Origin: an uncultured Alphaproteobacteria bacterium
GTDB lineage: Bacteria; Pseudomonadota; Alphaproteobacteria; Caulobacterales; Caulobacteraceae
Direction of reading: 5' to 3'
Length of the DNA: 64,000 nucleotides
Assembly (NCBI GenBank): GCA_903822175.1
Contig: CAIJOB010000012.1
Span: forward strand, 62,001-126,000
The notes beneath the pieces were generated by a model. That model worked only from the letters and a program-made list of their open reading frames with translations. It did not search any database and was not told the DNA's origin. A program made the position numbers and the translations under genes. Below are positions 52,817-61,652 of this stretch, in pieces (positions within the stretch are counted from its first letter, which is position 1; every line of letters starts with the position of its first letter).

Positions 52817-52950
52817 GGTCTGCTCCCCGAAACCGAATCCGTGGCATCCCGCCACAACCGGGACTGTCCGGACAGGATTTTTCTGTCGCCGAGCCGCGAA
52901 TTGCGCTTTGGGCTAGACTGCGAACAGACCGACGACCGCGAGAGGCCACG

Positions 52951-53325
52951 ATGACCCAACCCCGCCTGAAGAAGAGCGAGACGCTGGAGATCCGCCTGCC
53001 CTACCCGACCAAGCTCGCCTTCATGGCCCGCTGCCGCGACGAAGGCCGATCCGCCAGCGAGGCCCTGCGCGGCTTCATCGACGGCCACATAGAGCCCACA
53101 CGCTCCACACGCCGCATGCCCCCGCGCCTGATCGCCGGCGCCCTGATCGCCGCCGCCGTCGGCGCCATGGCGCTCCCGTCCATCGCCCACACCAACCAGC
53201 GCGCCGCCTTCGACTGCCTCGCCCGCGACCACGCCGCTATCAGCCCCGCCGACCTAGCCCGCCTAGACACCAACCACGACGGCCACATCAGCTACGCCGA
53301 ATTCCAGGCCGCCTGCGCGAAGTAA
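52951..53325 (+). CDS. Ribbon-helix-helix / membrane helix / EF-hand protein
   Basis: A 124-residue protein with an unusual order of parts. Residues about 9-47 read as a ribbon-helix-helix module (SETLEIRLPYPTKLAFMARC, then SASEALRGFIDGHI). Residues 60-79 are a hydrophobic membrane helix. Residues 106-117 are a complete EF-hand loop, D-T-N-H-D-G-H-I-S-Y-A-E, with acidic or polar residues at positions 1, 3, 5, 9 and 12. With the usual inside-positive rule (RSTRRMPPR before the helix), the RHH part stays in the cytoplasm and the EF-hand faces the periplasm. It is divergent from the DUF885 gene and GAGAGG precedes the ATG. Function is unproven. Confidence 0.72.
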   Translation: MTQPRLKKSETLEIRLPYPTKLAFMARCRDEGRSASEALRGFIDGHIEPTRSTRRMPPRLIAGALIAAAVGAMALPSIAHTNQRAAFDCLARDHAAISPADLARLDTNHDGHISYAEFQAACAK

Positions 53326-53329
53326 GATT

Positions 53330-53476
53330 GGCCACGGAAAACACGGAAAGAGCACGGAAGGCGGGCCGTCTGAGAGCCCGAAATCAAGTTTGAAACGCGC
53401 GCTTCGCGCGCAATCAGATCATCCTCCGCGCCGGCCAAATCCTCTTTTCCGTGCTCTTTCCGTGTTTTCCGTGGCC
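53330..53476. repeat. Nested palindromic element with 30-base perfect inverted arms
   Basis: Bases 53330-53359 and 53447-53476 are exact reverse complements, built on CCACGGAAAACACGGAAAG. The 87-base interior has its own GCGCGC-TTC-GCGCGC hairpin near 53396-53411. It fills most of the gap between the EF-hand gene and lepB. There is no coding sequence in it. It looks like a small dispersed palindromic element or a strong bidirectional terminator. Confidence 0.8.
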
Positions 53477-53486
53477 ACCCTTCTCT

Positions 53487-54269
53487 TCACGAAATCCGCC
53501 GAAAGAACCGACCCCCGTCCAGGTTCAGCCACGTCCAGGGCTTGAACAGCGACGCCCCCGGCTTCCACGACCAGCCGATGAACTCCGCCCGGCCGATCAG
53601 GTTTTCGGCCGGCACGAAGCCGACGCCGATGGACTCCGGCCAACGGCTGTCCAGCGAGTTGTCGCGGTTGTCGCCCATGAAGAAGTAGGTCCCCTTCGGC
53701 ACCTCATAGGGGTCAGTGTTGTCGCCCTCGCCGTCCTCGGAACCGCCGTAGGTCAGGTAGCGCTTGCCGTTCTGCGCGGTCTCGAACACCCGCGGCACAG
53801 CCCGCTGCGGGTCGTCGTGATCGAAGGTCCGCCCGCCGGCCTGCCGCACGTTGGCCTTGCCGTTGACCAACACCTCGCCCCTCACGATCTGCACCCTGTC
53901 GCCCGGCAGGCCGATCAGCCGCTTGATGTAGACCTCGCTCGGATCGCGCGGCAGGCGGAAGACGATCACATCGCCCCGCGCCGGCGCATGCCCGAACACC
54001 CGCCCGTCCTTGGCCCAGGAAAATAGCGGCAGGTTGAGAGGGATCGACGCGCGGCCCCAGCCGTAGGGCCATTTGGAGACCACAATGTAGTCCCCGGTCA
54101 CCACGCCGGGCTCCATCGACGAGGTCGGAATGGTGTGCGGCTCGAAGACCAGGATGCGCAGAAGGAGCGCCACCGCCAGCCCGCCGCCGGCGGTGCGCAC
54201 CGTTTCCCAAAGTTCGCGCCTGAAGGCCGTGCCCTTGGCGCCGTCCGCCTGAACATCTTCCGCCGCCAT
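53487..54269 (-). CDS. lepB: Signal peptidase I
   Basis: A 260-residue inner membrane protease that removes signal peptides from exported proteins. The catalytic Ser is S51 in IPTSSMEPG and the general-base Lys is K116 in VYIKRLIGLPGD; the GDNRDNSLDSR signature is at about 207-217. One N-terminal helix anchors it (about 27-43). ATG 54269 is used; a longer frame goes to 54344 without family-like sequence. The window's several exported proteins would be its substrates. Confidence 0.95.
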   Translation of the reverse strand: MAAEDVQADGAKGTAFRRELWETVRTAGGGLAVALLLRILVFEPHTIPTSSMEPGVVTGDYIVVSKWPYGWGRASIPLNLPLFSWAKDGRVFGHAPARGDVIVFRLPRDPSEVYIKRLIGLPGDRVQIVRGEVLVNGKANVRQAGGRTFDHDDPQRAVPRVFETAQNGKRYLTYGGSEDGEGDNTDPYEVPKGTYFFMGDNRDNSLDSRWPESIGVGFVPAENLIGRAEFIGWSWKPGASLFKPWTWLNLDGGRFFRRIS

Positions 54270-54447
54270 CGCCAACGCTCTCACCTGTTGCCGGCCATGC
54301 TCGGCCCGCCGCCCCGATGTGGCCCGCGCCGCGCGGCGGCTCAACCGCCAAGCTGTCGGGACAGCCCGCCGATCTGTCTGGACGCAGCCGCTATCTCCCG
54401 CCCGCGCCGTCCACTAACCTCGCCGGAAAATCGCGGGGAGCGGCGGC

Positions 54448-56463
54448 ATGGACGGGCAACGGATCAGGGTCTCAGCGACAGGGGCGGTCATCGCGCTCGG
54501 ACTCCTGGCGCCCGCCGCCCAGGCCAAGGTGGTGCGCGTCGAGATCGCCAGCCGCGCGCCGATCGCCGGGACCTTCGGCCAGGCCGGCGCCTATGAGCTG
54601 ATCACCGGCCGGTTCTACGGCGAGGTCGATCCGAAGGACCCGAAGAACGCCATCATCACCGACCTGAAGTTCGCGCCGAAGAACGCGCGCGGCCTGGTGG
54701 AGTATTCCGCCACCTTCCAGATCGCCAAGCCGCTCGACATGGCCAAGGCCTCGGGCGTGCTGGTCTACAACGTCCCCAACCGCGGCAACGGCCGCGCCGG
54801 CGGCGACCCGGACGGCCACGTCCGCGTGGTCAGCGGCTGGCAGGCCGATATGCCGGCCAATCCCAACCTGCAGCTGATGAGCGTCCCGGTCGCCCGCAAT
54901 CCCGATGGCTCCTCGATCATCGGCCCGGTCATCGTGCGCTTCTTCGACATGCCCAAGGGGTCCGCCAGCCTGCCGCTCTGGTCCGGCATCGGCCGCCTGG
55001 AACCTCAGCCGCAGCCGGCGTCCCTCGACGCCACCAAGGCCCACCTCACGCGCCGCAGCTCCGACAGCGCGGCGACGGTCACGATCCCCGCCGGCGACTA
55101 CGCCTTCGCCGACTGCCGCGCCCAGCCCTTCCCCGGCAGGCCCGACCCGACCCAGCTCTGTCTCAAGGGCGGCTTCGACCCGGCCTATGCCTATGAGCTC
55201 ACCTACACCGCCAAGGACCCGCTGGTGCAGGGCCTGGGCTTCGCCGCCACCCGCGACCTCAACGCCTTCCTCCGCCATTGCGTGGACAGCCCCGCCGCGC
55301 CCAATCCGGTGGCAGGCAAGATCAAGTGGGCCATCGGCGTCGGCGCCTCCCAGTCGGGCAACTACCTGCGCACCTTCCTCAACCTCGGCTTCAACCAGGG
55401 CGAGGACGGCAAGATCGTTTTCGACGGCCTGAACCCGCACATCGCCGGCCGCGCCGTCCCGCTCAACGTCCGCTTCGCCGTCCCGGGCGGCGCGGCCCAG
55501 CTCTACGAGCCCGGCAGCGACGGCACGCTCTGGTGGACCAAGTACGACGACAAGGCGCGCGGCTTAGGCCCGGTCAGCCTGCTCACCCGCTGCACCGCCA
55601 GCCACACCTGCCCGAAGGTCATGGAGACCTTCGGCTCGGCCGAGTTCTGGGGCCTCAGAATGTCGCCCAACCTGGTCGGAACCGACGCCAAGGCCGACGT
55701 GCCGCTCCCCGCCAATGTGCGCCGCTACTACTTCCCCGCCGTCACCCATGGCGGCGGCGCGGGCGGTTTCGCCGTCCTGCCGAGGAGCGCACCCGGCGCC
55801 GGCGGCTGCGCGCTCCCCGCCAACCCCAACCCGGTCGCTGAGGAATACCGCGCCCTGACCAAGGCCTTCGTGAGCTGGGTCGCCACCGGCGCCGAGCCGC
55901 CGCCCAGCCTGTATCCGACGCTCGCCCACGGCGACCTGGTCGATCCCGCGGGCCCGGACCTCGGCTTCCCCGTCATCCCCGGTGCGCCCTCCCCGGCCGG
56001 CAAATATATGCCGCTCTACCAGTATGATTTCGGCCCCGGCCTGATCCGCGCCGACATGAGCGGCGTGCTGACCCAGAACCCGCCGACCATCACCCGCACG
56101 CTCCCCACCCGCGTGCCCCGCGTCGACGCCGACGGCATCGAGATCGCCGGCCTGCGTTCCGTCCAGGCGCGCGTCCCACTCGGGACCTACATCGGCTGGA
56201 GCGTCCAGGCGTCCGGCTATTTCGCCGGCCAGCAGTGCGGTTTCGCCGGCGGGTACATCCCGTTTGCCGCCACCAAGGCCGAGCGCGAGGCGACCCACGA
56301 TCCGCGCCCCAGCCTCGAGGAGCGCTACGGGACCCACGCCGCCTTCGTCGCCAAGGTGAAAGCCGCCGCCGACGACCTCGTCGCCCACCGCTACCTGCTC
56401 CCCGAGGACGCCGAGCGCATCGTCCACGATGCAGAGGCCAGCCAGGTTCTGGCCGGCCGCTAG
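54448..56463 (+). CDS. Large secreted alpha/beta hydrolase-domain protein
   Basis: A 671-residue exported protein (signal peptide about 1-26, ending AQA) of a long alpha/beta hydrolase family. The nucleophile elbow is GVGASQSGNY (Ser near residue 300), matching the G-x-S-Q-S-G pattern of the family, and the His of the triad may be in VTHGGG. Six cysteines are placed to form disulphides. The enzyme class is hydrolase, with substrate unknown. It begins in the 178-base gap after the divergent lepB gene, with no clear ribosome site except GGGGAGCGG. Confidence 0.82.
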   Translation: MDGQRIRVSATGAVIALGLLAPAAQAKVVRVEIASRAPIAGTFGQAGAYELITGRFYGEVDPKDPKNAIITDLKFAPKNARGLVEYSATFQIAKPLDMAKASGVLVYNVPNRGNGRAGGDPDGHVRVVSGWQADMPANPNLQLMSVPVARNPDGSSIIGPVIVRFFDMPKGSASLPLWSGIGRLEPQPQPASLDATKAHLTRRSSDSAATVTIPAGDYAFADCRAQPFPGRPDPTQLCLKGGFDPAYAYELTYTAKDPLVQGLGFAATRDLNAFLRHCVDSPAAPNPVAGKIKWAIGVGASQSGNYLRTFLNLGFNQGEDGKIVFDGLNPHIAGRAVPLNVRFAVPGGAAQLYEPGSDGTLWWTKYDDKARGLGPVSLLTRCTASHTCPKVMETFGSAEFWGLRMSPNLVGTDAKADVPLPANVRRYYFPAVTHGGGAGGFAVLPRSAPGAGGCALPANPNPVAEEYRALTKAFVSWVATGAEPPPSLYPTLAHGDLVDPAGPDLGFPVIPGAPSPAGKYMPLYQYDFGPGLIRADMSGVLTQNPPTITRTLPTRVPRVDADGIEIAGLRSVQARVPLGTYIGWSVQASGYFAGQQCGFAGGYIPFAATKAEREATHDPRPSLEERYGTHAAFVAKVKAAADDLVAHRYLLPEDAERIVHDAEASQVLAGR

Positions 56464-56510
56464 CGATCGCCTATGCTGAAGCTCAAGACCCAGAGTCCAG
56501 GAACGCCCCG

Positions 56511-57308
56511 ATGACCAAGCTCGTCACCGTCGCCGACACCGGCCACGTCCGCACCATCACCCTGAACCGCGCCGAGAAGAAGAACGCGCTCAGCCTCGAG
56601 CTCGCCTGGGGCGTCATCGAGGCGGTCGACAAGGCGGCGCTCGACGACAACGTCTGGGTGGTCGCGCTCACCGGCTCCGGCGACGCTTTCTGTGCGGGCC
56701 TGGACCTGTCGCCGGACAGCCAGAACTACACGCCCATGACGCCGATGGCCGCCCAGCTCGACGACATCGGCTGGGTCGGCAACTTCCTGCTGGCCATCCG
56801 CAAGCGTTGCGACAAGCCGGTGGTGGGCGGGATCAACGGCGTCGCGGTCGGCGCGGGCCTGGGCCTCGCCATGGCCACCGACGTCCGGATCATCGCGCGG
56901 TCAGCCCGCCTGATGGCCGGCTACACCCGCATCGGCGGCTCGCCGGACGCGGGCCTCACCATCACGCTCCCGCAGGCCATGGGCTACGAGAAAGCCATGC
57001 GCTTCATGATGGAAAACCGCACCCTGGTCGGCGACGAGGCCGTGGCCTGGGGCATGGCCGGCGAGGCCGCCGACGACGACAAGCTCGCCGCGCGCCTGCA
57101 GGAATACTGCCAGACGCTGTGCGAATGGTCGCCGATCACCCTTCGCCTGCTGAAGCGCGGCATGGTGCGCTCCACCGAGGGCGTCGAGCTTGAGAGCCAG
57201 CTGCGCTACGAGGTCGCCAACATCCGCAAGGCCTTCGGCAGCCAGGACGGCCAGGAGGCCCGCCGCGCCTTCCTCGAAAAGCGCAAACCGGTGTTCCAGG
57301 GGCGCTAG
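56511..57308 (+). CDS. Enoyl-CoA hydratase/isomerase family protein
   Basis: A 265-residue crotonase-fold protein acting on acyl-CoA esters. The oxyanion segments GDAFCAGLDLS and NGVAVGAGLGLAMA are present. At the catalytic positions, the first Glu of hydratases is not seen (AGYTRIGGSPDAG), while an Asp in SPDAG is kept as in PaaG-type isomerases. So an isomerase is at least as likely as a hydratase. It starts 48 bases after the hydrolase. Its stop overlaps the VC0807-like gene by four bases. Confidence 0.88.
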   Translation: MTKLVTVADTGHVRTITLNRAEKKNALSLELAWGVIEAVDKAALDDNVWVVALTGSGDAFCAGLDLSPDSQNYTPMTPMAAQLDDIGWVGNFLLAIRKRCDKPVVGGINGVAVGAGLGLAMATDVRIIARSARLMAGYTRIGGSPDAGLTITLPQAMGYEKAMRFMMENRTLVGDEAVAWGMAGEAADDDKLAARLQEYCQTLCEWSPITLRLLKRGMVRSTEGVELESQLRYEVANIRKAFGSQDGQEARRAFLEKRKPVFQGR

Positions 57309-57958
57309 GTCTTGCTGATCTTGGCCAGCGCCGAGCGCCGTACGTACCAGTAGGTCCACAGCGTCAGCAGCCCCATGGCGCCATAGCTGATCGGCCCGTT
57401 GATCAACAGGTAGAGCTTGATCGACACCGCATAGACCAGGACGCAACACCCCGCGCAGATCGCCGCCAGGCCAAAGCCCCAGACCAGCGTCGTGGTCATC
57501 ATCGTCCGGCGGAAGCGCGCGTCCTCGCTCAGCGCCTCGATGAACGCCGCCTTGTCCGCCGATTGCCGCCGCGTCGCCGCCCGCGCCAGCGTGTAGATCA
57601 GCGGCCTGCCGATCGCCGCCGAGCCCAGGAACACCAGCCCCACCAGCCCAAGCACCAGGTTCTCGCGCATCTGCAGCGCCTTCACCCCGCCACCGCCCGC
57701 GAACGCCAGCAGCGACAGCACGATCCCCGCCAGCACCAGCACCGACAGCGCATCGACCTTGCGCAGCCGGATGAACTCCCACACCGACCACAACGTCGGC
57801 GGCGCCGACGACAGCATCAGCGCCCGCACATCGCCCAACCCGGCGCGGAAATAGCTGTAGATCAGGAACGGCAGCAGGAAGTTGACCGCGACCTCCGCCC
57901 CGGCCTTGAGCCCGTTCGCTCGGAGCCAGGCGATCGCCATCGTGCGCTTCGATTCCAT
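57305..57958 (-). CDS. VC0807-like membrane protein
   Basis: A 217-residue integral membrane protein with about six hydrophobic helices, and the N-terminal NFLLPFLIYSYF and the WEFIRLRK segment that I associate with the VC0807 family of unknown function. ATG 57958 is used, five bases after the SDR gene stop on the same transcript. It ends convergent with the crotonase gene. Confidence 0.75.
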   Translation of the reverse strand: MESKRTMAIAWLRANGLKAGAEVAVNFLLPFLIYSYFRAGLGDVRALMLSSAPPTLWSVWEFIRLRKVDALSVLVLAGIVLSLLAFAGGGGVKALQMRENLVLGLVGLVFLGSAAIGRPLIYTLARAATRRQSADKAAFIEALSEDARFRRTMMTTTLVWGFGLAAICAGCCVLVYAVSIKLYLLINGPISYGAMGLLTLWTYWYVRRSALAKISKT

Positions 57959-57963
57959 CGGGC

Positions 57964-58746
57964 TCACCACACCACGGCTCCACGCGCTCGACATTCCAAA
58001 CCTCCATCGGCGAACAGAATCTGTCCGGTGACCACGGCGTTCTCCGGGCTGACGCACCAAGCGGCGAGCGCGGCGATCTGCTCGGCGCTGGCCGGCCGCG
58101 CGGCGGGCAGCGGCGTGCGGCGGCTCATCTCGGCGCGGCCCTCAGGCGTCGACAGGATCCAAGCCGCCGCGGGCGTCTCGACCACGCCGGGCGCGATGAC
58201 GTTCAACAGGATGCCCGCCTCCGCCCAGTCCGCCGTCACCGCCACGCGGCGCGCCCAGCGGTTCAGCGCCTGCTTGGCGCTGCCGTAGAGGGTCAGGCCC
58301 GCCTCCGCCGACACAAAGGCGCGATCCGCGGCGGCGATAGCGGCGGTCTCGTCCCGGGCCAGGCAGGCCTCGACGATGTCCGCTTCCACGACGCCCAGGG
58401 CGCTCACCGAGGAGATCGCCAGCGCTCGCGGCGCCGGGCTATCCGCCAACAGCGGCCGCAGGCCCTCCAGCGTCGCCACCGCTCCGAAGAAGTTCAGCGC
58501 GACCATCGTCTCCGCCGGCCCGCCGCCCGCATTGGCCACCACCCCGTCCAACCGTCCCTCCGCCAGCCGCGTCACGCCCTCCACCAGCGCCGCGCGGCCC
58601 TCAGCCGTCGCCAGGTCCGCGGCCACGTCGCCTTCAGCCAGATCGCAGGCGATGACCCGCGCGCCGTCCTCGCGCAGCCGGGCCGCGATCGCCGCCCCAA
58701 TGCCCGAGGCCGCGCCCGTCACCGCATAGGTCCGTCCCTTGTGCAC
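57964..58746 (-). CDS. Short-chain dehydrogenase/reductase
   Basis: A 260-residue SDR with TGAASGIGAAI at about 10-20, the NAG segment (VVANAGGG), Ser in ISSVSALG and Tyr-x-x-x-Lys in LYGSAKQ. It looks closest to 3-alpha-hydroxysteroid dehydrogenase/carbonyl reductase types, with a large insert before YGSAK. GTG 58746 follows AAGGG. It shares an operator region with the divergent TetR gene and is probably its target. Confidence 0.88.
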   Translation of the reverse strand: MHKGRTYAVTGAASGIGAAIAARLREDGARVIACDLAEGDVAADLATAEGRAALVEGVTRLAEGRLDGVVANAGGGPAETMVALNFFGAVATLEGLRPLLADSPAPRALAISSVSALGVVEADIVEACLARDETAAIAAADRAFVSAEAGLTLYGSAKQALNRWARRVAVTADWAEAGILLNVIAPGVVETPAAAWILSTPEGRAEMSRRTPLPAARPASAEQIAALAAWCVSPENAVVTGQILFADGGLECRARGAVVW

Positions 58747-58760
58747 TGGCGCCCTTTTGT

Positions 58761-58783
58761 CCGTACCGCACCGTTCGGTACGG
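58761..58783. promoter_or_regulatory. Perfect 8-7-8 palindromic operator
   Basis: CCGTACCG at 58761-58768 and CGGTACGG at 58776-58783 are exact reverse complements around CACCGTT. The site lies 14 bases before the SDR start on one side and 35 bases before the TetR start on the other. It is the natural binding site for the adjacent TetR protein, controlling both genes. Confidence 0.75.
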
Positions 58784-58818
58784 CTTGATAGCGCGGCATG
58801 ATCCTGTATGCAAGGCAG

Positions 58819-59427
58819 ATGAGCGACGCAGCGCAAAACCCGGCGAAAGACGAACGGCGGAAGGAGATCCTCGACGTCGCCTTCCAGGAATTCGCGGCCA
58901 AGGGCTACGCCGGCGCCAGCATGGCGGGCATCGCGCGCCGCGCCCAGGCCTCGAAGGAAACCCTCTACGCCTGGTTCGAGAACAAGGAGACCCTGTTCAA
59001 CACGGTCTTCGAATCCCGCCTGGCCGGCATGGTCAGCCGAGTCGGCGCGGTCGCCGCGCAGAACCCCGCGCCGGCCGCCGTCCTGCCGATCGTCGCCGAA
59101 GACGTCATCCGCTTCATGCTGGCCATCGCGCCCCTGAATCAGGCCCGCGGCGTCGGCGACCCTTCCGACAAGGCGCTTCTCCTGGTCGGCCAGACCATCG
59201 CCGAGGAGCGTGGCCGCTTCGTCGACTACCTGCTGCGCTGCCGCGACCAAGGCTTGATCGCCTTCGACGACGACCCCTTCGAGCTGGTCTCGCTGTTCGT
59301 GGCGATGGCGCAAGGCGAGTGGACCCTGCGCCTCGCCACCCGCCAGATCGACGCCCTGACCGACCAGATGATCGCCGCCCACGCCCAGCGCGTGACCCGC
59401 GTCTTCCTGAAGGGCATAGCGCCCTAG
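58819..59427 (+). CDS. TetR/AcrR family regulator
   Basis: A 202-residue repressor with the N-terminal HTH at about 12-58 (RRKEILDVAFQEFAAKGYAG, then ASKETLYAWFENKETLF). The C-terminal ligand domain is typical in length. It is divergent from the SDR gene with the palindrome at 58761-58783 between them. ATG 58819 is preferred, with AAGG just upstream; ATG 58798 is in frame. Its last four bases overlap the TonB receptor end. Ligand unknown. Confidence 0.9.
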   Translation: MSDAAQNPAKDERRKEILDVAFQEFAAKGYAGASMAGIARRAQASKETLYAWFENKETLFNTVFESRLAGMVSRVGAVAAQNPAPAAVLPIVAEDVIRFMLAIAPLNQARGVGDPSDKALLLVGQTIAEERGRFVDYLLRCRDQGLIAFDDDPFELVSLFVAMAQGEWTLRLATRQIDALTDQMIAAHAQRVTRVFLKGIAP

Positions 59428-61553
59428 AACGCCTTGCTCACCCCCGCGAAGAACCCGCGCCGAGGCCCAAACTGCGGCGCCCCGACACCCACGCCCGTCC
59501 CGTCGCGGATCTCATATTCCTTGTCGAACAGGTTGATGATGTCGGCGCGCAGGGTCAGCGGTCCGCCGGCCATCTGGAACGCGTGCGCCGCGCTCAGATT
59601 GATCTGCGTATAGCCCGGTACATGGTCGCCATTGGGCACGGCGCCGTCCTTCCGCAGCCCCGACCCATAGAGCAGGTCCGCCGACACCCGCGTCCCCTCC
59701 TCGAACCGGTACGAAACCCCCGCCGAGGCCGTGTAGGTCTGGTCGTGATCCAGGAAAATGTACTGCCGGGCGATCACCGCGAGGTCGCCGGGGTCGAAGT
59801 TGAACTGGCTGGAGACGATGTCCTTCCCCTTGGCCTGGCTGACCGCGAAATTGCCGTAGGCCGAAAGCCCGCCGCTCGCGTAGTTGGCGCTCAGCTCCAC
59901 GCCGCGCGCATAACCCACTCGATAGTTGAACGGCGTCAGGATGATCGGCGCCCCGAACTGGCCTTCGTCGACCAGGTTCTTGGCCTGCTTGTCATAGGCG
60001 TCGAGGCCGAGTGTCAGGCCACCGATCTTCTGCTGCACGCCGACGTCGAAATAGTTGTCCCGCTCCGAGCGCGGCAGATCGTTCTGCGTCCCCGGCTGCT
60101 CGCCACTGGTCCCGACGAACTTCAGCACCGCCGTGGACGCGATCAGCTCGAACGGCGGCGGCGAGAAATAGCGCGCGTAGCCGGCGTGGAAGGTCGTCCC
60201 CTCCATCGGAGTCCAGACCAGGTTCAGCCTGGGCGACAGCTGGTTCTCATGCCGGAAGGCGTCGAGCTGATCGAACCGCAGCCCATAGTTCACCGTCAAG
60301 CTCTCGAACGGCTTCCACTCGTCCTCCAGATAGGCCGAATAGGTTTGGGCGTCGGCGCTGGAATTATCCAGGATCGCCACCGCCGCCGGCCCCACCTGAT
60401 CGCCGTCGGCATCGAGGTTGAAGACCTGGGAATTGGTCTTGCTGGTGGTGTGGTCGGTCGTGACGATCAGGCCTGAGCGCAGGGTGTGCGCGTCGCTGAG
60501 CTTATAGACCCCCTCCAGCTGCACCCCGAACGCGGTGTCGGTCTTGCGCGCCGCCTGGGCGATGCCGTTGAACAGCAGTTCGCCGGTGACGTCGGGCGTG
60601 TACTCCAGCTCTGAGTACCGCGCGAACACCGAGGCCTGGCCGGTGAAGCGGTCGGTGGTCTTCTGATAGCTGACGATGGCGTAGGAGGTCCCCTCCTTCT
60701 GGTTCTCGTTCAGCCGCTCCGACGGAAACGCCGTCACCCCATTCTGACTGAAGCCCAGGTCCGGCTGCAGGCCCGGGAAGTTCGGAATCTGGAACCGGTC
60801 CTGCGAGGTCCCGGCGATCAGCGACACCCGGCTGGTGTCGTCCAGGATGCGGTCCAGATAGCCGAACGCCTGGTACTGGTCGGAATGGTCGTGGATCGGA
60901 CTGGCCCGCCCGTCCGGGCTCTCGATGCCGACGCCAGTGCCGGTATAGCTGCCGGAGAAGAACCCGCTCGTGGCGCCCGACGAGCCGCCATATTCGATCG
61001 ACGGTTCGATCATCCCGTGGCTGCCGCCATAGACGCCCACCTCGCCGCCGTTGGCGAAGCCGCTCTTTGTGGTGATGTTGACGATGCCCGCGTCGCGGAT
61101 ACCGTACTGCGCCGGCAGCGCCCCGGTGATCAGGTCGACATTGGCCGCCAGCCTCGGCGACAGCGACTGGCCGAACACCTGCAGCCCCTCCGGCAGGATC
61201 ACATTGTTTAGGCGGAACTGGATATTGCCGTGGTCGCCGCGGATGTGCAGCTGGCCAAAGCTGTCCTGCGCCACGCCCGGCGCCTGCAGGATCACTTGGT
61301 TCAACTCGGCGTTGGCGCCGGACGGCAGGTTGTCGATGAACGCCTGCGGCATGGAATAGGTGGTCGCCCCCAGCGCCGGCTCGACCTCCGAGCGCGCCGC
61401 GTCCAGCCGCTGCGCCGTCACCACGATCTCGGCGACCTGGCCTGCTTGCGCGGGCGGCGGCGGCGCGCTCTGGGCGAACGCCTGAGACGCGACGAGCGAT
61501 AGCAAACTGGCCGACGCGCCGAGCAGCGCGCGCCGTGAGGCGGTCGGAGTCAT
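59424..61553 (-). CDS. TonB-dependent receptor
   Basis: A 709-residue outer membrane receptor with a signal peptide (about 1-27, ending AFAQ), TonB box EIVVTAQRL at about 43-51, a plug starting with QVILQAPGVAQDSFGQLHIR, and a barrel ending FFAGVSKAF with a terminal Phe. The plug lacks the usual RGPQG-like sequence and has VDLITGALPAQYG. It is divergent from the two-component pair, with a palindrome at 61563-61583 close to the start. The substrate is not clear; organic or metal complexes are possible. Confidence 0.94.
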   Translation of the reverse strand: MTPTASRRALLGASASLLSLVASQAFAQSAPPPPAQAGQVAEIVVTAQRLDAARSEVEPALGATTYSMPQAFIDNLPSGANAELNQVILQAPGVAQDSFGQLHIRGDHGNIQFRLNNVILPEGLQVFGQSLSPRLAANVDLITGALPAQYGIRDAGIVNITTKSGFANGGEVGVYGGSHGMIEPSIEYGGSSGATSGFFSGSYTGTGVGIESPDGRASPIHDHSDQYQAFGYLDRILDDTSRVSLIAGTSQDRFQIPNFPGLQPDLGFSQNGVTAFPSERLNENQKEGTSYAIVSYQKTTDRFTGQASVFARYSELEYTPDVTGELLFNGIAQAARKTDTAFGVQLEGVYKLSDAHTLRSGLIVTTDHTTSKTNSQVFNLDADGDQVGPAAVAILDNSSADAQTYSAYLEDEWKPFESLTVNYGLRFDQLDAFRHENQLSPRLNLVWTPMEGTTFHAGYARYFSPPPFELIASTAVLKFVGTSGEQPGTQNDLPRSERDNYFDVGVQQKIGGLTLGLDAYDKQAKNLVDEGQFGAPIILTPFNYRVGYARGVELSANYASGGLSAYGNFAVSQAKGKDIVSSQFNFDPGDLAVIARQYIFLDHDQTYTASAGVSYRFEEGTRVSADLLYGSGLRKDGAVPNGDHVPGYTQINLSAAHAFQMAGGPLTLRADIINLFDKEYEIRDGTGVGVGAPQFGPRRGFFAGVSKAF

Positions 61554-61562
61554 GTGGGGTGT

Positions 61563-61583
61563 CCCTGTTACAAGCTAACAGGG
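61563..61583. promoter_or_regulatory. Perfect 8-5-8 palindrome just before a TonB receptor
   Basis: CCCTGTTA and TAACAGGG flank CAAGC, ten bases from the receptor ATG (minus strand). Read in the transcript it would form an 8-bp hairpin whose 3' arm includes the CAGGG that could act as ribosome site, so it may be an operator, a translational switch, or both. Confidence 0.55.
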
Positions 61584-61621
61584 CGAATAGGCGGGCCTCA
61601 AAAGCGCCGCCATGCCGTCGC

Positions 61622-61652
61622 TTCCCGATATTCCCGGGAACTCATTCCCGAT
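61622..61652. promoter_or_regulatory. Three TTCCCG elements between receptor and kinase genes
   Basis: TTCCCGAT at 61622-61629, the palindrome TTCCCGGGAA at 61631-61640 and TTCCCGAT at 61645-61652 form an array 49 bases before the kinase start. Repeated elements of this kind in a divergent gap commonly mark regulator sites; the adjacent NarL-type regulator is the obvious candidate. Confidence 0.45.

Noticed and set aside
58785..60476. 563-codon plus frame through TetR and TonB receptor region
   Set aside because: Overlaps two well supported genes in other frames; no family-like sequence.
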